A stretch of 64,000 bases of DNA from Leptonema illini DSM 21528 (GTDB lineage Bacteria; Spirochaetota; Leptospiria; Leptospirales; Leptonemataceae): NCBI RefSeq assembly GCF_000243335.1, contig NZ_JH597773.1, forward strand, positions 2,535,684 to 2,599,683. The letters are read 5' to 3'. The stretch's first letter is position 1. Every line of letters begins with the position of its first letter. Shown in pieces: positions 29,784-39,466 of the stretch. Under the pieces are notes generated by a model, which was given only the letters and a program-made list of their open reading frames with translations, did not search any database and was not told the DNA's origin. The translations under genes and the position numbers were made by a program.

Positions 29784-31718
29784 TCAGCGAGAGACGCGGA
29801 TGTACTGCTGCATCTCCTGATGGAGCGCAGAACAGAAGTCCGTGCAATAGAATGGATATACGCCAGGCTGCTTCGGCTCATATTTCACCGTCAGCGTCTG
29901 ACCCGGCATGATCAGAATGTTCGGAAGCGGTGCGCCATAGATGGCGAAACCGTGAGGAATATCGAAGTCCTGCTCCAGGTTCGTTACGTGGAAGTAGGCG
30001 ACGTCACCGACGCGCAGGTCGACGATATCGGGCTTGAAGTGCGAGCGGATCGACGTCATGTAGACATGAACGACGTTACCCTGACGCACAACCTTCGCTT
30101 CTTTTTCGGATTTTGCAGCGTAAGGATGCTCGTTCTTTTCAAGCTCGAAAATCTGCTTCGTCTTATCTTTGATAAGAGCGGCAGGAATCATCTGCGCATA
30201 GTGAGGCTCACCCAGCGTCGGGAAGTCCAGCAGAAGCTCTGCTTTGCTGCCCGAGATGTCCCACAGCTGTGCGGACTGCACGAGCTCGGGGCCGGTAGGC
30301 AGATAGCGGTCCTTCGTGATCTTGTTCAGCGAAACCAGATACTTGCCGTAAGGTTTAGCCGAATCGCCGCCGACGATGCTCAGGTGACCGATCGAATACC
30401 ATGCGGGCATATTCTGAACGACTTCCCAGCTTCCGAGCTTCCATTTCACGACTTCGGACGTTACGAAGCAGGAGGTATAGGCGTAGCCTTTACCGTCAAA
30501 CTCCGTATGCAGAGGACCGAGGCAGGGCTTCTGCACTTCGCCGGCCAGAGTCGATTCATACTTCAGAACGGGAATTCCCATACGCTCATCGGTGAAGTTC
30601 GACTTATCTTCGATGGCCTTGATCATCTTAGAGTAGGAGTGAACCGGAATTACTGTCGCAAGCTTACCGCCACCGACGATGTATTCACCGGTCGGGTCGA
30701 CGTCGACGCCATGCGGACTTTTCGGAGTCGGCATGTAGAACATGATGCCCGGACAGTCGGTCGGATTCAGCATCTTCACGGTGGCGACCTTTTCGGACGT
30801 TGCCGGTTTGCTGTTATGACCGCGACGGTTGATTACGTGTGGTCCCGGAACGGTGCGCGCCTTGCCCTGATCGACGCAGGCCTCGGCCTTCTTCCAGTTG
30901 AAAGCGAGGATGAAGTCTTTGTCGTTCTTCGATGCTTCGATTTCGAGCATCTTGTGGGCCTGCTCGGTGTTATACGTGGTGAAGAAGCACCAATCGGTCG
31001 ACGGGCCTTTACCACAATGCGAGAGGTCGTAGTTATAACCCGGCACAAGAACCTGAGCCTTAACGCTCAGCGCACCGGTCTTCTTGTCGATGGCAACCAT
31101 CGTGATTGTTCCGTTGAATTCGCCTTTACCGTAGCTTTCTACGGGAATGTCGCGCTGCGGAATCGGAATAGAGAAACGCGTGGCGGCCATCGCATACTCC
31201 GTGTTCTCGGTTAAGAAAGGAGAGGCGTGGTTACCGGCGCTGTTCGGGATCTCGATGATCTCTTCGGTTTCGAACGTTTCGAGGCCGATTCGGGCGATAC
31301 GAGGGGTGTTATTACCGTTGATAAAGAGCCAGCGGCCGTCCTGTTCGCCTTTGGTCTGTGACGCCTGAAGGTGGTGGCTGTCATCCCACGGAAGAAACCC
31401 GTGCGACGTATTCAGCATCATCTTCGTTTCTTCGTCAAAACCGTAGCCGTTCTCAGTCCATACGGAGAACACCGGAATGACCTTGATCAGACGGCCCGAG
31501 GGAATGCCCTGAACGCCGACCTGTCCGTTAAAGCCGCCGGAGGTAAAGAGGTAAACCTCGTCTTTATCTCCCGGAGCGACATACACACGCTGTGCCGCAT
31601 CGCTGGCCAGCATCTCTTTTCCGCCCTTGCCGCCGCATGCTACGACGGAAAAGATGGCGGAAGCAAGTACCAGAACAGAGACTGCACCTGTTCTGAATAT
31701 TGTCCTGTCAGTCTTCAT
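29784..31718 (-). CDS. nosZ: Nitrous oxide reductase NosZ, clade II, Sec/lipoprotein-type signal
   Basis: 644-residue copper enzyme that reduces N2O to N2 in the periplasm. The N-terminus has no twin-arginine motif; it is a Sec signal ending FSVVACGG with Cys28 in lipobox position. CuZ-region motif DDSHH (His115, His116) followed by DGRWLFINGN. The C-terminal cupredoxin domain binds CuA: His589, Cys625, Cys629, His633 and Met636 (FYCTDFCSALHQEM). The non-Tat signal, together with a nosB-like gene and no nosR nearby, indicates clade II. It is second in the cluster after a c-type cytochrome. Confidence 0.96.
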   Translation of the reverse strand: MKTDRTIFRTGAVSVLVLASAIFSVVACGGKGGKEMLASDAAQRVYVAPGDKDEVYLFTSGGFNGQVGVQGIPSGRLIKVIPVFSVWTENGYGFDEETKMMLNTSHGFLPWDDSHHLQASQTKGEQDGRWLFINGNNTPRIARIGLETFETEEIIEIPNSAGNHASPFLTENTEYAMAATRFSIPIPQRDIPVESYGKGEFNGTITMVAIDKKTGALSVKAQVLVPGYNYDLSHCGKGPSTDWCFFTTYNTEQAHKMLEIEASKNDKDFILAFNWKKAEACVDQGKARTVPGPHVINRRGHNSKPATSEKVATVKMLNPTDCPGIMFYMPTPKSPHGVDVDPTGEYIVGGGKLATVIPVHSYSKMIKAIEDKSNFTDERMGIPVLKYESTLAGEVQKPCLGPLHTEFDGKGYAYTSCFVTSEVVKWKLGSWEVVQNMPAWYSIGHLSIVGGDSAKPYGKYLVSLNKITKDRYLPTGPELVQSAQLWDISGSKAELLLDFPTLGEPHYAQMIPAALIKDKTKQIFELEKNEHPYAAKSEKEAKVVRQGNVVHVYMTSIRSHFKPDIVDLRVGDVAYFHVTNLEQDFDIPHGFAIYGAPLPNILIMPGQTLTVKYEPKQPGVYPFYCTDFCSALHQEMQQYIRVSR

Positions 31719-31845
31719 TTTTTGTACTCTTGAACCCTTGATTTAAACCTTTAAAAAATCGGTTCGCGGTTCCTGTTATCCTGTCTGCTTTCTGTGTTTG
31801 TGGCTCCGGATCTCCTGCGAGCTCCGGAGCTTTCTAAAAATTTAT

Positions 31846-31880
31846 GTAAAGAGAACAAACACGGGGCTATTGCGCCCCGT
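31846..31880 (-). terminator. Hairpin at the end of the cytochrome c gene
   Basis: On the minus strand ACGGGGC-N6-GCCCCGT overlaps the stop codon and is followed by GTTTGTTCTCTTT. Likely a partial terminator between the cytochrome gene and nosZ. A further 8-bp repeat GCTCCGGA/TCCGGAGC lies at about 31803-31831. Confidence 0.55.
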
Positions 31881-32289
31881 CCACCTTGCGGAAGTATTCG
31901 AGAAGGGCTCTGGCCTCTTCTTCGCCTACGTTCTGATTCGTCATCTGAGCCATGTATTCACCAAGCAGCTCTTTCGCCGTCGGATCTTTCTGCGTCATCT
32001 CAACGGGGTTGATGATCATGTTCATAACCCATTCCGGAGAACGACGGGTCGTAACGCCTTTCATGGCCGGACCGACATACCGTTCATCGATCTTATGGCA
32101 GGCCGAACATTTGTCGTTAAAAAGCTTCTCGCCTTTCGCAGCCATAGCGGCGTCAAGGGCGCCGATCGTTACGGATTGCACCGGTCCAATTCCTTTGGAC
32201 GAAGCCGGCTCTTCTTTTTTTGCATCTTCAGCTGGCTTGCTGCACGCGGCAAGTGCAAGGACCGCGATAACCAGAACTGCTCTTTTCAT
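31867..32289 (-). CDS. Monohaem cytochrome c lipoprotein of the nos cluster
   Basis: 140 residues. Lipoprotein signal MKRAVLVIAVLALAACSK, haem motif CSACH in EKLFNDKCSACHKI, and a C-terminal Met ligand probably in EYMAQM. The ATG at 32289 has AGGAGATC upstream and a clear promoter 80-110 nt further up; the longer frame to 32466 would cover that promoter and is not used. As a membrane-tethered class I cytochrome it is the likely electron donor to NosZ. Confidence 0.9.
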   Translation of the reverse strand: MKRAVLVIAVLALAACSKPAEDAKKEEPASSKGIGPVQSVTIGALDAAMAAKGEKLFNDKCSACHKIDERYVGPAMKGVTTRRSPEWVMNMIINPVEMTQKDPTAKELLGEYMAQMTNQNVGEEEARALLEYFRKVDGAQ

Positions 32290-32371
32290 CTGGATCTCCT
32301 GTTTTTTTACAGCCGGCCTATGTTTCGCATGAACCGGACAGTTATTTAGTACTTTCAAGTCTTCAATGCTC

Positions 32372-32400
32372 ACTATATCACAAACCGCCGGCACCGTCAA
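32372..32400 (-). promoter_or_regulatory. Sigma-70-type promoter of the cytochrome c/nos transcript
   Basis: Minus strand TTGACG (32400-32395), 17-nt spacer, TATAGT (32377-32372), with a transcription start expected near 32365 and a ~75-nt leader before the cytochrome ATG. An AACCG-N8-CGGTT inverted repeat at 32413-32430 lies just upstream of the -35. Confidence 0.7.
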
Positions 32401-32593
32401 TCTTTTCCGCGAAACCGGATGTTTTCGGTTCGCATTTTCTTTTTGTTTCGACCCTGAACTTCGCATTGCATCGAACCCTGCGGGCCTCTCCTGAGCGGAA
32501 CTTAGAATCCATATCAGGAATTACCCAATACGAACACGGTTTGCGCAAGATGTAAACAAAATTACCGAAAAACAGGGCAGTTTTGCCGTTTCT

Positions 32594-32615
32594 TTCATCG
32601 AAATATTGCGATGAA
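32594..32615. promoter_or_regulatory. 22-nt near-perfect palindrome between cytochrome c and the OPA transporter
   Basis: TTCATCG and CGATGAA flank an AATATT centre, all on one dyad axis with a single mismatched pair. It lies 150 bp before the transporter start and ~195 bp upstream of the cytochrome -35. It does not match the FNR consensus TTGAT-N4-ATCAA. The rest of the 475-bp intergenic region shows no gene. Confidence 0.45.
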
Positions 32616-32764
32616 TACTCTCTTCCACGGGCCCCGTCGTTGCGATTCGATCTGCCTGTAGCGCTCTTTAAGTCTCTCTATATGAAGGAACGATAGCAGG
32701 CGAACTCAATACACCGTTCGAAAAACGAGATGCTTCTGAAAGAGGGCAGCGCGTATCTGGCTGC

Positions 32765-34087
32765 ATGACTCTGCTCCGCCGTATATTTGCGCCGGCACCG
32801 GCCATTCCGAGACTGCCTGATTCTGAGATTCCCTCTAAGTATCAACACTATCGCTGGCAGATCCTTGAATCTACGTTCATCGGTTATGCAGTCTATTACC
32901 TTGTGCGAAACAACCTGCCCGTAGTCGGCAAAGAGATGAGCGCCGAGCTTCATTATTCGTACGAGATGCTCGGTAACATCCTCGCGGCGACGGCGCTTTC
33001 TTACGGCCTCGGCAAGTTTGTGATGGGCATACTTTCAGATCGCAGCAACCCAAGGGTTTTCATGGCCTTCGGTCTTGCGCTCACCGCCATCATCAACGTT
33101 CTCTTCGGCGCCTCTTCTGATTATTCGCTGCAGATTGTTCTCTGGGCCGTGAACGGCTTCGTTCAGGGCATGGGCTGGCCGCCTTGCGGACGATCTCTCG
33201 GCCACTGGTTCTCTATTAAAGAGAGGGGCACCTATTTTGCCATCTGGAACATCGCCCATAATATCGGCGGTGGCCTTGTCGGTATGGTCGCCGCGCAGAG
33301 CGCTCTTTACTTCGGATGGCGATCGGCCTTCTATATTCCGGCGGCAATCGCCGCCGTCGGCGCCGTTTATCTGTTTCTTCGTCTGCGCGATACACCTCAA
33401 TCGGTGGGATTGCCTCCCATCGAGGACTTCAAGCCCGAGGATTACAAAGATGCGAAGGTCGATGAAGACGCGGAACGCGAACGTACGACCTATGAGCTGC
33501 TCTTCAAAGACGTTCTCTCGAATCCCGTGCTCTGGCTTTTCGCCTCGGCCAACTTTTTCGTATATATAGTGCGCTATGGCCTTCTCGACTGGGGGCCGAC
33601 TTATTTGAAGGCCGCGAAAGGCGCCTCCCTGAGTGACGGCGGCTGGTCGACGCTCATCTATGAATTCGCCGGCATCATCAGCACGCTTCTTATGGGATGG
33701 CTGTCGGATCGCCTGGGCGGTCGACGCGGCATGGTCAGCCTGCTCTGCCTTCTGCCCATATCGGGCTCTCTCGCCGGAATATACATGACGCCGCCGGGCT
33801 ATCTGTGGCTTGATCTGCTCTTCTTTTCGATTATCGGATTTTTTATTTATCCGCCCGTGATGCTGCTCGGTGTGGCCGGGCTTGATTTCACGTCGAAGAA
33901 GGCTGTCGGAACGGCGGCGGGTTTTATCGGCTTCTTCGGCTACGCCGGACGTACCTTCGAAGGCAAGATTCTCGGTATGCTTGCCGACGGTCCCGGCTGG
34001 AATGCCGTCCTTCTCTTTCTTGGCGGCAGCCTTCTCGGCGCGATTCTGCTTCTTCTTTTCACCTGGAATCTGAAGCCGAAACAGTGA
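32765..34087 (+). CDS. OPA-family MFS transporter (GlpT/UhpT-like)
   Basis: 440 residues and 12 membrane helices. The opening [22 protein letters not shown], the loop [14 protein letters not shown] and [36 protein letters not shown] are hallmarks of organophosphate:phosphate antiporters. Substrate is likely a sugar phosphate or glycerol-3-phosphate; UhpC-like sensor function is also possible because a histidine kinase follows, although on the opposite strand. Its last 29 bases overlap the end of the convergent kinase gene. Confidence 0.88.
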   Translation: MTLLRRIFAPAPAIPRLPDSEIPSKYQHYRWQILESTFIGYAVYYLVRNNLPVVGKEMSAELHYSYEMLGNILAATALSYGLGKFVMGILSDRSNPRVFMAFGLALTAIINVLFGASSDYSLQIVLWAVNGFVQGMGWPPCGRSLGHWFSIKERGTYFAIWNIAHNIGGGLVGMVAAQSALYFGWRSAFYIPAAIAAVGAVYLFLRLRDTPQSVGLPPIEDFKPEDYKDAKVDEDAERERTTYELLFKDVLSNPVLWLFASANFFVYIVRYGLLDWGPTYLKAAKGASLSDGGWSTLIYEFAGIISTLLMGWLSDRLGGRRGMVSLLCLLPISGSLAGIYMTPPGYLWLDLLFFSIIGFFIYPPVMLLGVAGLDFTSKKAVGTAAGFIGFFGYAGRTFEGKILGMLADGPGWNAVLLFLGGSLLGAILLLLFTWNLKPKQ

Positions 34088-36119
34088 ACCGGGCAATCAC
34101 GTCGATCAGGGCCTGACGTCGCACCGGCTTGCTTATGTGCTCGTTCATGCCGGCGGCCAGACAGCGATTTCGCTCTTCGGTCATGGCATGTGCGGTTAAC
34201 GCGACAACGGGGCCTGCGTAGCCCAATCGCCGCAGTTCTTGTGTAGCGCGAAGCCCGTCCATCACCGGCATCTGCACGTCCATAAAGATGATGTCAAAGG
34301 GGGCGGCCTGAGCGGCAATCACGGCCTCCTGCCCGTTTGAGGCGAGCTCGACGGTGCACCCTGTCGATTCCAGCATGTGGCGGATCAATATCTGTAAATC
34401 GGGAGAGTCCTCGGCAAGCAACACACGAAGCGATTCCCGACCGTTCTCTGTACTCGAGCGGACATCGGTCGCCTCTGTGATTTCATGGATGCAGTGAGCG
34501 GCGGGAATGCGAAGCTGCACCGTAAACGTCGATCCGCGTCCCGGCTCGCTTTCGAGTTCGATATGCCCGCCCAGCGCCGCTGCCAGACGAGACGAGATGG
34601 CCAGGCCGAGACCCGTTCCTCCAAAGCTGCGACTGACCGTGCTATTCCCCTGCACAAAAGGTTGAAACAGCCTCTCGCGCTCCGGGCCCGATATTCCGGG
34701 GCCCGTATCACGGATCGTAAAACGCAGTTCGCAGCAGTCGTGCATTTCGGTCGAACTCATGGCAACGCTGACGTATCCGTGTTCGGTAAATTTAATCGCG
34801 TTCCCGATGAGGTTTACGAGAATCTGCCGCAATCGCAGCGGATCGGACTTTATCACCACCGGAGCGCCCGGATCAACGGCGACATGAAAGGCCAGGCCTT
34901 TTTGCTCGGCTCGCATCGAAAACAGCTCGGCCATTTCATTCATCATCTCTGAAAGATATATATCGACCGGCTCGACGGTTAACCTTCCCGACTCGATACG
35001 CGAGATATCGAGAATATCATCCAGAATTTGCAACAGATGTTCGCCGTTGCGACGGATGGTACGAACGTAGCTCCTTTTGGTAGATGGTTCGAGCGAATCC
35101 GACTCAAGCAGGTCGGCGTATCCAAGAATGGCCGACATCGGCGTGCGGATTTCATGGCTCATATTGGCAAGGAATTCGCTCTTTAACCGACTCGCCTCTT
35201 CGGAGCGCATCCGCTCCTGCATCAACTGATGCATGATGCGTCGTTTCTCTTCGATCACGGCCCCCAGCAACAGGGTCGAAAGGGCGGTAAAAAAAAGATA
35301 GGTATGCAGAAAGATAAGACTCTCATGAACGTCTTCACGCTGAAAGGGCCCGAATCCGCGAAGCGTGCTCCAGACCGAAAAAACGGCCGTGAGAAAGAGA
35401 GCGACCGAGGCGCCGCGCGATCCGAAGCGAACGGAAAGCCAGATCATGAAAGGAAAGAGCAGATAGATGAGCGGATAACCAGAAAGCTGGCCGAACGGAC
35501 CGATGAATACGACGTCCCCGACTGCGGCCAGTATGGCAAGCGAAAGCACCCATTCGGTCAGACGACGCCAGTCGAGACGCTGCGACGGCCTCTGTGAATA
35601 AACCAGCAGCAGAGGCAGAAGAAGCAGGATTCCCATGCCGTCGCCCACCCACCAGACGAGGGCGATGCTCAGCGCAGCCTCGGCCGGAGCGATTCCCGAA
35701 AACACAAGCGTCGCCGTTCCCCAGCAGGCGCTGATGATCGGCGCAATCGAGCCTCCCCAGAAGAGAATCGCCATCACGTCTCGCACGCGAGAGAGGTCAT
35801 GATGAATGCGAAAGCGATGGCCGAGAAAGTACCAGGCGACGACGATGGCAGCCGTTTTGCCGACGGCGATGGAGGCGGCCACGGCCGCCTGGTTCCCGTT
35901 CCAGAGGTTGACGATCAGTGCGCCGGCAAAGACGGCCGGCCAGTAACGAATCCCGAACAGAAGAAGGGCGGCCGTAGCAATTCCGGTCGGCGGCCAGACC
36001 AGGGTTACATTGGAATTCACGAACGAAAGCTGAAGCCCGAGTCGGCCGGTGACGGCATAGGCCAGGACAACGCCGACAAAAACCACGACGGGGTTTTTCC
36101 ATAGAACGCGCACAGTCAT
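34059..36119 (-). CDS. MASE1-type hybrid histidine kinase with receiver domain
   Basis: 686 residues. The N-terminal ~290 residues are a MASE1-like sensory membrane domain ([47 protein letters not shown] are typical). Then HisKA ([21 protein letters not shown]), HATPase ([30 protein letters not shown]) and a receiver ([11 protein letters not shown]; phospho-Asp in [19 protein letters not shown]). The signal is unknown and no separate response regulator is adjacent. Divergent from the peptide-binding lipoprotein gene 56 nt away. Confidence 0.92.
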   Translation of the reverse strand: MTVRVLWKNPVVVFVGVVLAYAVTGRLGLQLSFVNSNVTLVWPPTGIATAALLLFGIRYWPAVFAGALIVNLWNGNQAAVAASIAVGKTAAIVVAWYFLGHRFRIHHDLSRVRDVMAILFWGGSIAPIISACWGTATLVFSGIAPAEAALSIALVWWVGDGMGILLLLPLLLVYSQRPSQRLDWRRLTEWVLSLAILAAVGDVVFIGPFGQLSGYPLIYLLFPFMIWLSVRFGSRGASVALFLTAVFSVWSTLRGFGPFQREDVHESLIFLHTYLFFTALSTLLLGAVIEEKRRIMHQLMQERMRSEEASRLKSEFLANMSHEIRTPMSAILGYADLLESDSLEPSTKRSYVRTIRRNGEHLLQILDDILDISRIESGRLTVEPVDIYLSEMMNEMAELFSMRAEQKGLAFHVAVDPGAPVVIKSDPLRLRQILVNLIGNAIKFTEHGYVSVAMSSTEMHDCCELRFTIRDTGPGISGPERERLFQPFVQGNSTVSRSFGGTGLGLAISSRLAAALGGHIELESEPGRGSTFTVQLRIPAAHCIHEITEATDVRSSTENGRESLRVLLAEDSPDLQILIRHMLESTGCTVELASNGQEAVIAAQAAPFDIIFMDVQMPVMDGLRATQELRRLGYAGPVVALTAHAMTEERNRCLAAGMNEHISKPVRRQALIDVIARFTVSASDSR

Positions 36120-36175
36120 ATCTTATCTTTTTAAAAGCAAGAGATCAGGTTGACATACCGGCCCGGGCAAACAGC

Positions 36176-37948
36176 ATGCGCGACATGATCTTTCGTGCCT
36201 TTATTCTTGTGACGCTCATTGCCGCGACTTTCCGATGCAGTTCTGATGTCGATGTGAGCCTGCCTCCGGTCGAAGAGACCCCGTATTCGGGAGAGCTCAT
36301 CGGCCCGCCCGATACGATGGCCGACTCGCAAGCCGTAAAAGGCGGCGTCTACAGCGTATGGGGGTCATCCTATCCGCGATCGCTGAACGCCTTTGTCGAT
36401 AATAACAGCACATCTTCTGACATCATGGGCCTGCAATTCGAATCCCTTGTCGTCATGGATTCGGCAAAAGAGGAGCCTATCGGCATACTGGCCGAGTCGT
36501 GGACCGTATCGCCCGATCGGCGTACCTTCACATTCAAGCTGCGGCCCGAGGCGCAGTGGAGCGACGGCCGCCCCATCACGTCAAAAGACTTCGTCTTCTA
36601 TTACGATACGATCATGAATCCGAAAAACCTGACGACGGTCTTTCGCATCGATCTGAGTCGCTTTGAAAGGCCCGAGGCGCCCGACGATCGCACGCTCATC
36701 ATGAAGGCAAAAGAGCCCCACTGGCGCAACTTCTGGGCCGTGGCGGGCATGACGGCGCTGCCCGCTCACGATCTCGAAGGCAAGGACTTCAACAGAGTCG
36801 ATACGTTCTCGGTCACAAGCGGCCCGTATCAGGTCGCAGAGAATAAGGTGAATCGATTCGTGCTGTTAAAACGTCAGCCGAACTGGTGGGGACGAAAGCT
36901 GCGTTATAACGCCGGCAAGTATAACTTCGACTACATTCGTTATCGTTTCATGGAAGATCGCGACAAGGCGCTTGAAACCTTTAAAGGCGGCATGTTCGAC
37001 GCCTATGCCATTTACACGGCGAAGATCTGGGCCCTGCAGACCGATTTCGATCAGGTGAAGAAGAACTGGATCATAAAACAGACCATTCATAACCGCGAGC
37101 CCCGCGGATTTCAGGGCTTTGCCATCAACCTGCGCCGCGAGAGGTTTCAGGATCTGCGCGTGCGTCAGGCGCTCGGGCTCTTGCTCAATCGTCAGACGAT
37201 GAACGAAAAGCTGATGTATGGCCAGTATATACTGCTCAATTCCTATTTCCCCGATCTCTATCCCGGATACGTGAATCCGGCACGGCCCGTGACGGCGTAT
37301 AACCCCGAGAAAGCGGCCGCCCTTTTCGCCGAGGCCGGTTATAAGGTCAACGCCCAGGGAAAACTCGAGAAAAACGGACAGGTGCTCAAGGTGAGCTTCC
37401 TGACGTCGATGACCGATCTGCGTCATCTCAATCTTTACGTTGAAGATCTGAAAAAGGTGGGCATCGACGCCAGTATCGAGCAGCTCAGCCAGTCCAGCAT
37501 TCGCGACCGTCTGAATAACTATGACTACGATCTTTACTGGATCAGCTGGGGTTCGGGCCGACTGAAAGATCCCGAAAGCGCCTATGACTCGAAGCAGGCC
37601 GATATTCAGGCCGGCAACAACCTGCCCGGCGTCAAAGACGCTAAGGTCGACGCCTTGATAGAATCGCTGAAACAGGAAACCAACTCCGACCGTCGCACGG
37701 CTCTCTTAAAGCAGCTCGATGATCGCCTTGTGGAGTTGCAGCCCTATATCCTTCTCTGGCAGAGCGATGCCACGCGCATCCTCTACTGGAACAAGTTCGG
37801 TCACCCCGAAAAGCCGTTCGGCCTCTATAACAGAGAAGATGCAATCCAGGTCTACTGGTGGTATGACGCCGATAAATCAAAGGCGCTTGAAGAAGCCATG
37901 AAAAACGGCACAGCCCTGCCCGCCGAACCCGCTGAGATCAGAGAGTAA
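36176..37948 (+). CDS. Peptide/nickel-type ABC substrate-binding lipoprotein (SBP_bac_5, YejA-like)
   Basis: 590 residues. The signal segment ends TFRCSS, an unusual lipobox with Arg before the Cys. The mature protein has the family order: GGVYSVWGSSYPRSLNAF, LAESWTVSPDRRTFTFKLRPEAQWSDGRPITSKDFVFYYD (the SBP_bac_5 signature), FSVTSGPYQVA, RVRQALGLLLNRQTM. It binds oligopeptides or similar ligands outside the inner membrane. Matching YejB/YejE-like permeases lie 12.5 kb downstream, so this may be their binding protein. A large hairpin follows the stop. Confidence 0.85.
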   Translation: MRDMIFRAFILVTLIAATFRCSSDVDVSLPPVEETPYSGELIGPPDTMADSQAVKGGVYSVWGSSYPRSLNAFVDNNSTSSDIMGLQFESLVVMDSAKEEPIGILAESWTVSPDRRTFTFKLRPEAQWSDGRPITSKDFVFYYDTIMNPKNLTTVFRIDLSRFERPEAPDDRTLIMKAKEPHWRNFWAVAGMTALPAHDLEGKDFNRVDTFSVTSGPYQVAENKVNRFVLLKRQPNWWGRKLRYNAGKYNFDYIRYRFMEDRDKALETFKGGMFDAYAIYTAKIWALQTDFDQVKKNWIIKQTIHNREPRGFQGFAINLRRERFQDLRVRQALGLLLNRQTMNEKLMYGQYILLNSYFPDLYPGYVNPARPVTAYNPEKAAALFAEAGYKVNAQGKLEKNGQVLKVSFLTSMTDLRHLNLYVEDLKKVGIDASIEQLSQSSIRDRLNNYDYDLYWISWGSGRLKDPESAYDSKQADIQAGNNLPGVKDAKVDALIESLKQETNSDRRTALLKQLDDRLVELQPYILLWQSDATRILYWNKFGHPEKPFGLYNREDAIQVYWWYDADKSKALEEAMKNGTALPAEPAEIRE

Positions 37949-37954
37949 CCCTCC

Positions 37955-37993
37955 CCTTCCTCAGTAAGAGCCCCAGGTTCTTACCGAGGAAGG
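37955..37993. terminator. Bidirectional hairpin terminator between convergent genes
   Basis: Stem CCTTCCTC/GAGGAAGG, one A-C mismatch, then GTAAGA/TCTTAC around a 9-nt loop. It sits between the rightward binding-protein gene (ends 37948) and the leftward membrane-protein gene (ends 38000). Confidence 0.75.
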
Positions 37994-37999
37994 CCCGAA

Positions 38000-38824
38000 T
38001 CAGTCTACCAGAACCGGATTTGACGTTGCAGGTGCGGCCATGCGAGCATGCGCCTTCAGGTCGGCGGAAAGCTTCATGCCGATCCAGAGCATCATCAAAG
38101 GAATCGTCGCCCATTTACCGATCAGTACGATTCCGCCCATGAAGACCATGAAGCCGACGATGATGAAGATATGCATGAGAAAGATACGCCCGTAAGGGCG
38201 GAACATGTACTCCATGGGGATGGTTTGCGCCATTCTACCGGTTGCCACATCGTGCTTGAAAAAACTGAATCCGTGACTCAGAACAAGAAAAAAGACGGCC
38301 GGAAAGATCGAACGCTTCGAAAACCAGTGTTCGGGCTGCAATCCCGTTCGCTCTACGACATAAAGAAAAAGGTTCAGCGGCAAGAACCCATCCCCTTCAA
38401 AAACGGAATTCATTCCATCCATCGAAACGTTATCCGAAAGCGGAGACGAGCCCTGCATGACGCTTTGTAAAAAGGTATCCAGCAGAGCGAGAAAGATGCC
38501 GTGCCCGAAGTTAAAACCGCCATAATGCACGGTAAAAAAGGCCGCCGAAAAGAGGGATAAGCCGAGCATGCCCCATCGCAAGGCGTCGTTCTCGCGCCGC
38601 ACCAGGCCCGACCCGAGAATACCAAGCAGCGTGAAAAAGCCGACGATCAGGCTTTCCAGCCAGTAGAGATACAGGATCTCAGATGGATTCCACCCTGCGA
38701 AGATCACGCCGAGAAGCGGAACGACGTTTGCAATAAGAAGCGCCACGCCCGTGACGCGCACATCGCGCGACGAGTGATACAGGGCCGGCGCAAGGGCCTG
38801 AAGCATACGGACAACAACAAACAT
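38000..38824 (-). CDS. DUF6498-like integral membrane protein
   Basis: About 274 residues from the Met at 38824 (MFVVVRMLQAL), six or more hydrophobic helices (VTGVALLIANVVPLLGVIF, YLYWLESLIVGFFTLLGI, LSLFSAAFFTVHYGGFNFGHG, FLMHIFIIVGFMVFMGG, and others). The YWLESLIVG and HYGGFNFGHG segments resemble DUF6498 proteins. No enzymatic role is known. An in-frame Met 11 codons upstream is possible. Confidence 0.65.
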   Translation of the reverse strand: MFVVVRMLQALAPALYHSSRDVRVTGVALLIANVVPLLGVIFAGWNPSEILYLYWLESLIVGFFTLLGILGSGLVRRENDALRWGMLGLSLFSAAFFTVHYGGFNFGHGIFLALLDTFLQSVMQGSSPLSDNVSMDGMNSVFEGDGFLPLNLFLYVVERTGLQPEHWFSKRSIFPAVFFLVLSHGFSFFKHDVATGRMAQTIPMEYMFRPYGRIFLMHIFIIVGFMVFMGGIVLIGKWATIPLMMLWIGMKLSADLKAHARMAAPATSNPVLVD

Positions 38825-38998
38825 AACGGCATTCTTGCCACGCTGCGACCGAGGCAAGCGGAATCAGAGCCGATCGATTCCTATAGAATCGACCATGTCG
38901 TGAGCTTGAAGAGGATAGACCGAAAAAAAAACCATACCAGGCTAAAGAAATGACTTGATAACGTCCCGGAATAACCGCAAAGTTACAAAGCAAAGAAA

Positions 38999-39017
38999 GC
39001 AGATTTCACTAATCTGC
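38999..39017. promoter_or_regulatory. Inverted repeat just before the PIN gene
   Basis: Perfect GCAGATT-N5-AATCTGC ending 9 nt before the PIN-domain ATG. It could be an operator bound by the toxin-antitoxin complex or an RNA hairpin masking the ribosome site; no clear Shine-Dalgarno is visible there. Confidence 0.5.
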
Positions 39018-39026
39018 CGAAACGAC

Positions 39027-39464
39027 ATGAAACTATACCTGGACAACTGCTGCTTCAACCGCCCCTTTGATGATCAGGAGCAGGTTCGAATCCGCCTTGA
39101 AGCAGAGGCAAAACTGGAAATCCAATCGAGAATAAAAAAAGGGCAGCTGATTCTTGCCTGGTCCTTCATGCTTGACTTTGAGAATAGCCAGAATGTTGAC
39201 GCCTTGAAAACGAAAGAGATAGCTCGCTGGGCCGATGTGGCACAGGACTTTTTTACTGGCTCAACAAAAACACTGGAGCTCTCCCTCGAAATTATGGGAT
39301 GCGGCATCAAGAAAAAGGACGCTGTCCATCTGGCTTGCGCCATCGAAAGCGAGTGTGATTATTTCCTGACGACCGATGATGGCATTCTCAAAAGGAAAGA
39401 TGCGATCAAACAAATTGTCATAATCAATCCCGTGGATTTTATTATTCTGACAGAGAGCAGCTGA
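39027..39464 (+). CDS. PIN-domain protein, probable VapC-like toxin
   Basis: 145 residues. PIN-type acidic residues are visible: Asp6 in MKLYLDNCCFNRP, a mid Glu/Asp near 50-52, Asp98 in KKKDAVHLACA, and Asp117-118 in FLTTDDGIL. YLDNCCFNRPFDDQ opens a known PIN subgroup. Such proteins are Mg2+-dependent ribonucleases. The ATG at 39027 begins the fold; the longer frame from 38955 is not conserved-looking. The next gene starts 2 nt after the stop. Both are visibly more A/T-rich than neighbours, suggesting horizontal gain. Confidence 0.82.
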   Translation: MKLYLDNCCFNRPFDDQEQVRIRLEAEAKLEIQSRIKKGQLILAWSFMLDFENSQNVDALKTKEIARWADVAQDFFTGSTKTLELSLEIMGCGIKKKDAVHLACAIESECDYFLTTDDGILKRKDAIKQIVIINPVDFIILTESS

Positions 39465-39466
39465 TA

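Noticed and set aside
29820-31214. 464-codon open frame antisense to nosZ
   Set aside because: NosZ on the other strand has all copper-ligand motifs; the antisense product shows no domain.
32540-32552. TTGCGCAA palindrome as an FNR-type site
   Set aside because: It lacks the TTGAT-N4-ATCAA pattern and is too short to be distinctive.
33035-34096. 353-codon open frame antisense to the OPA transporter
   Set aside because: The transporter has clear family motifs; the antisense product is charged and repetitive.
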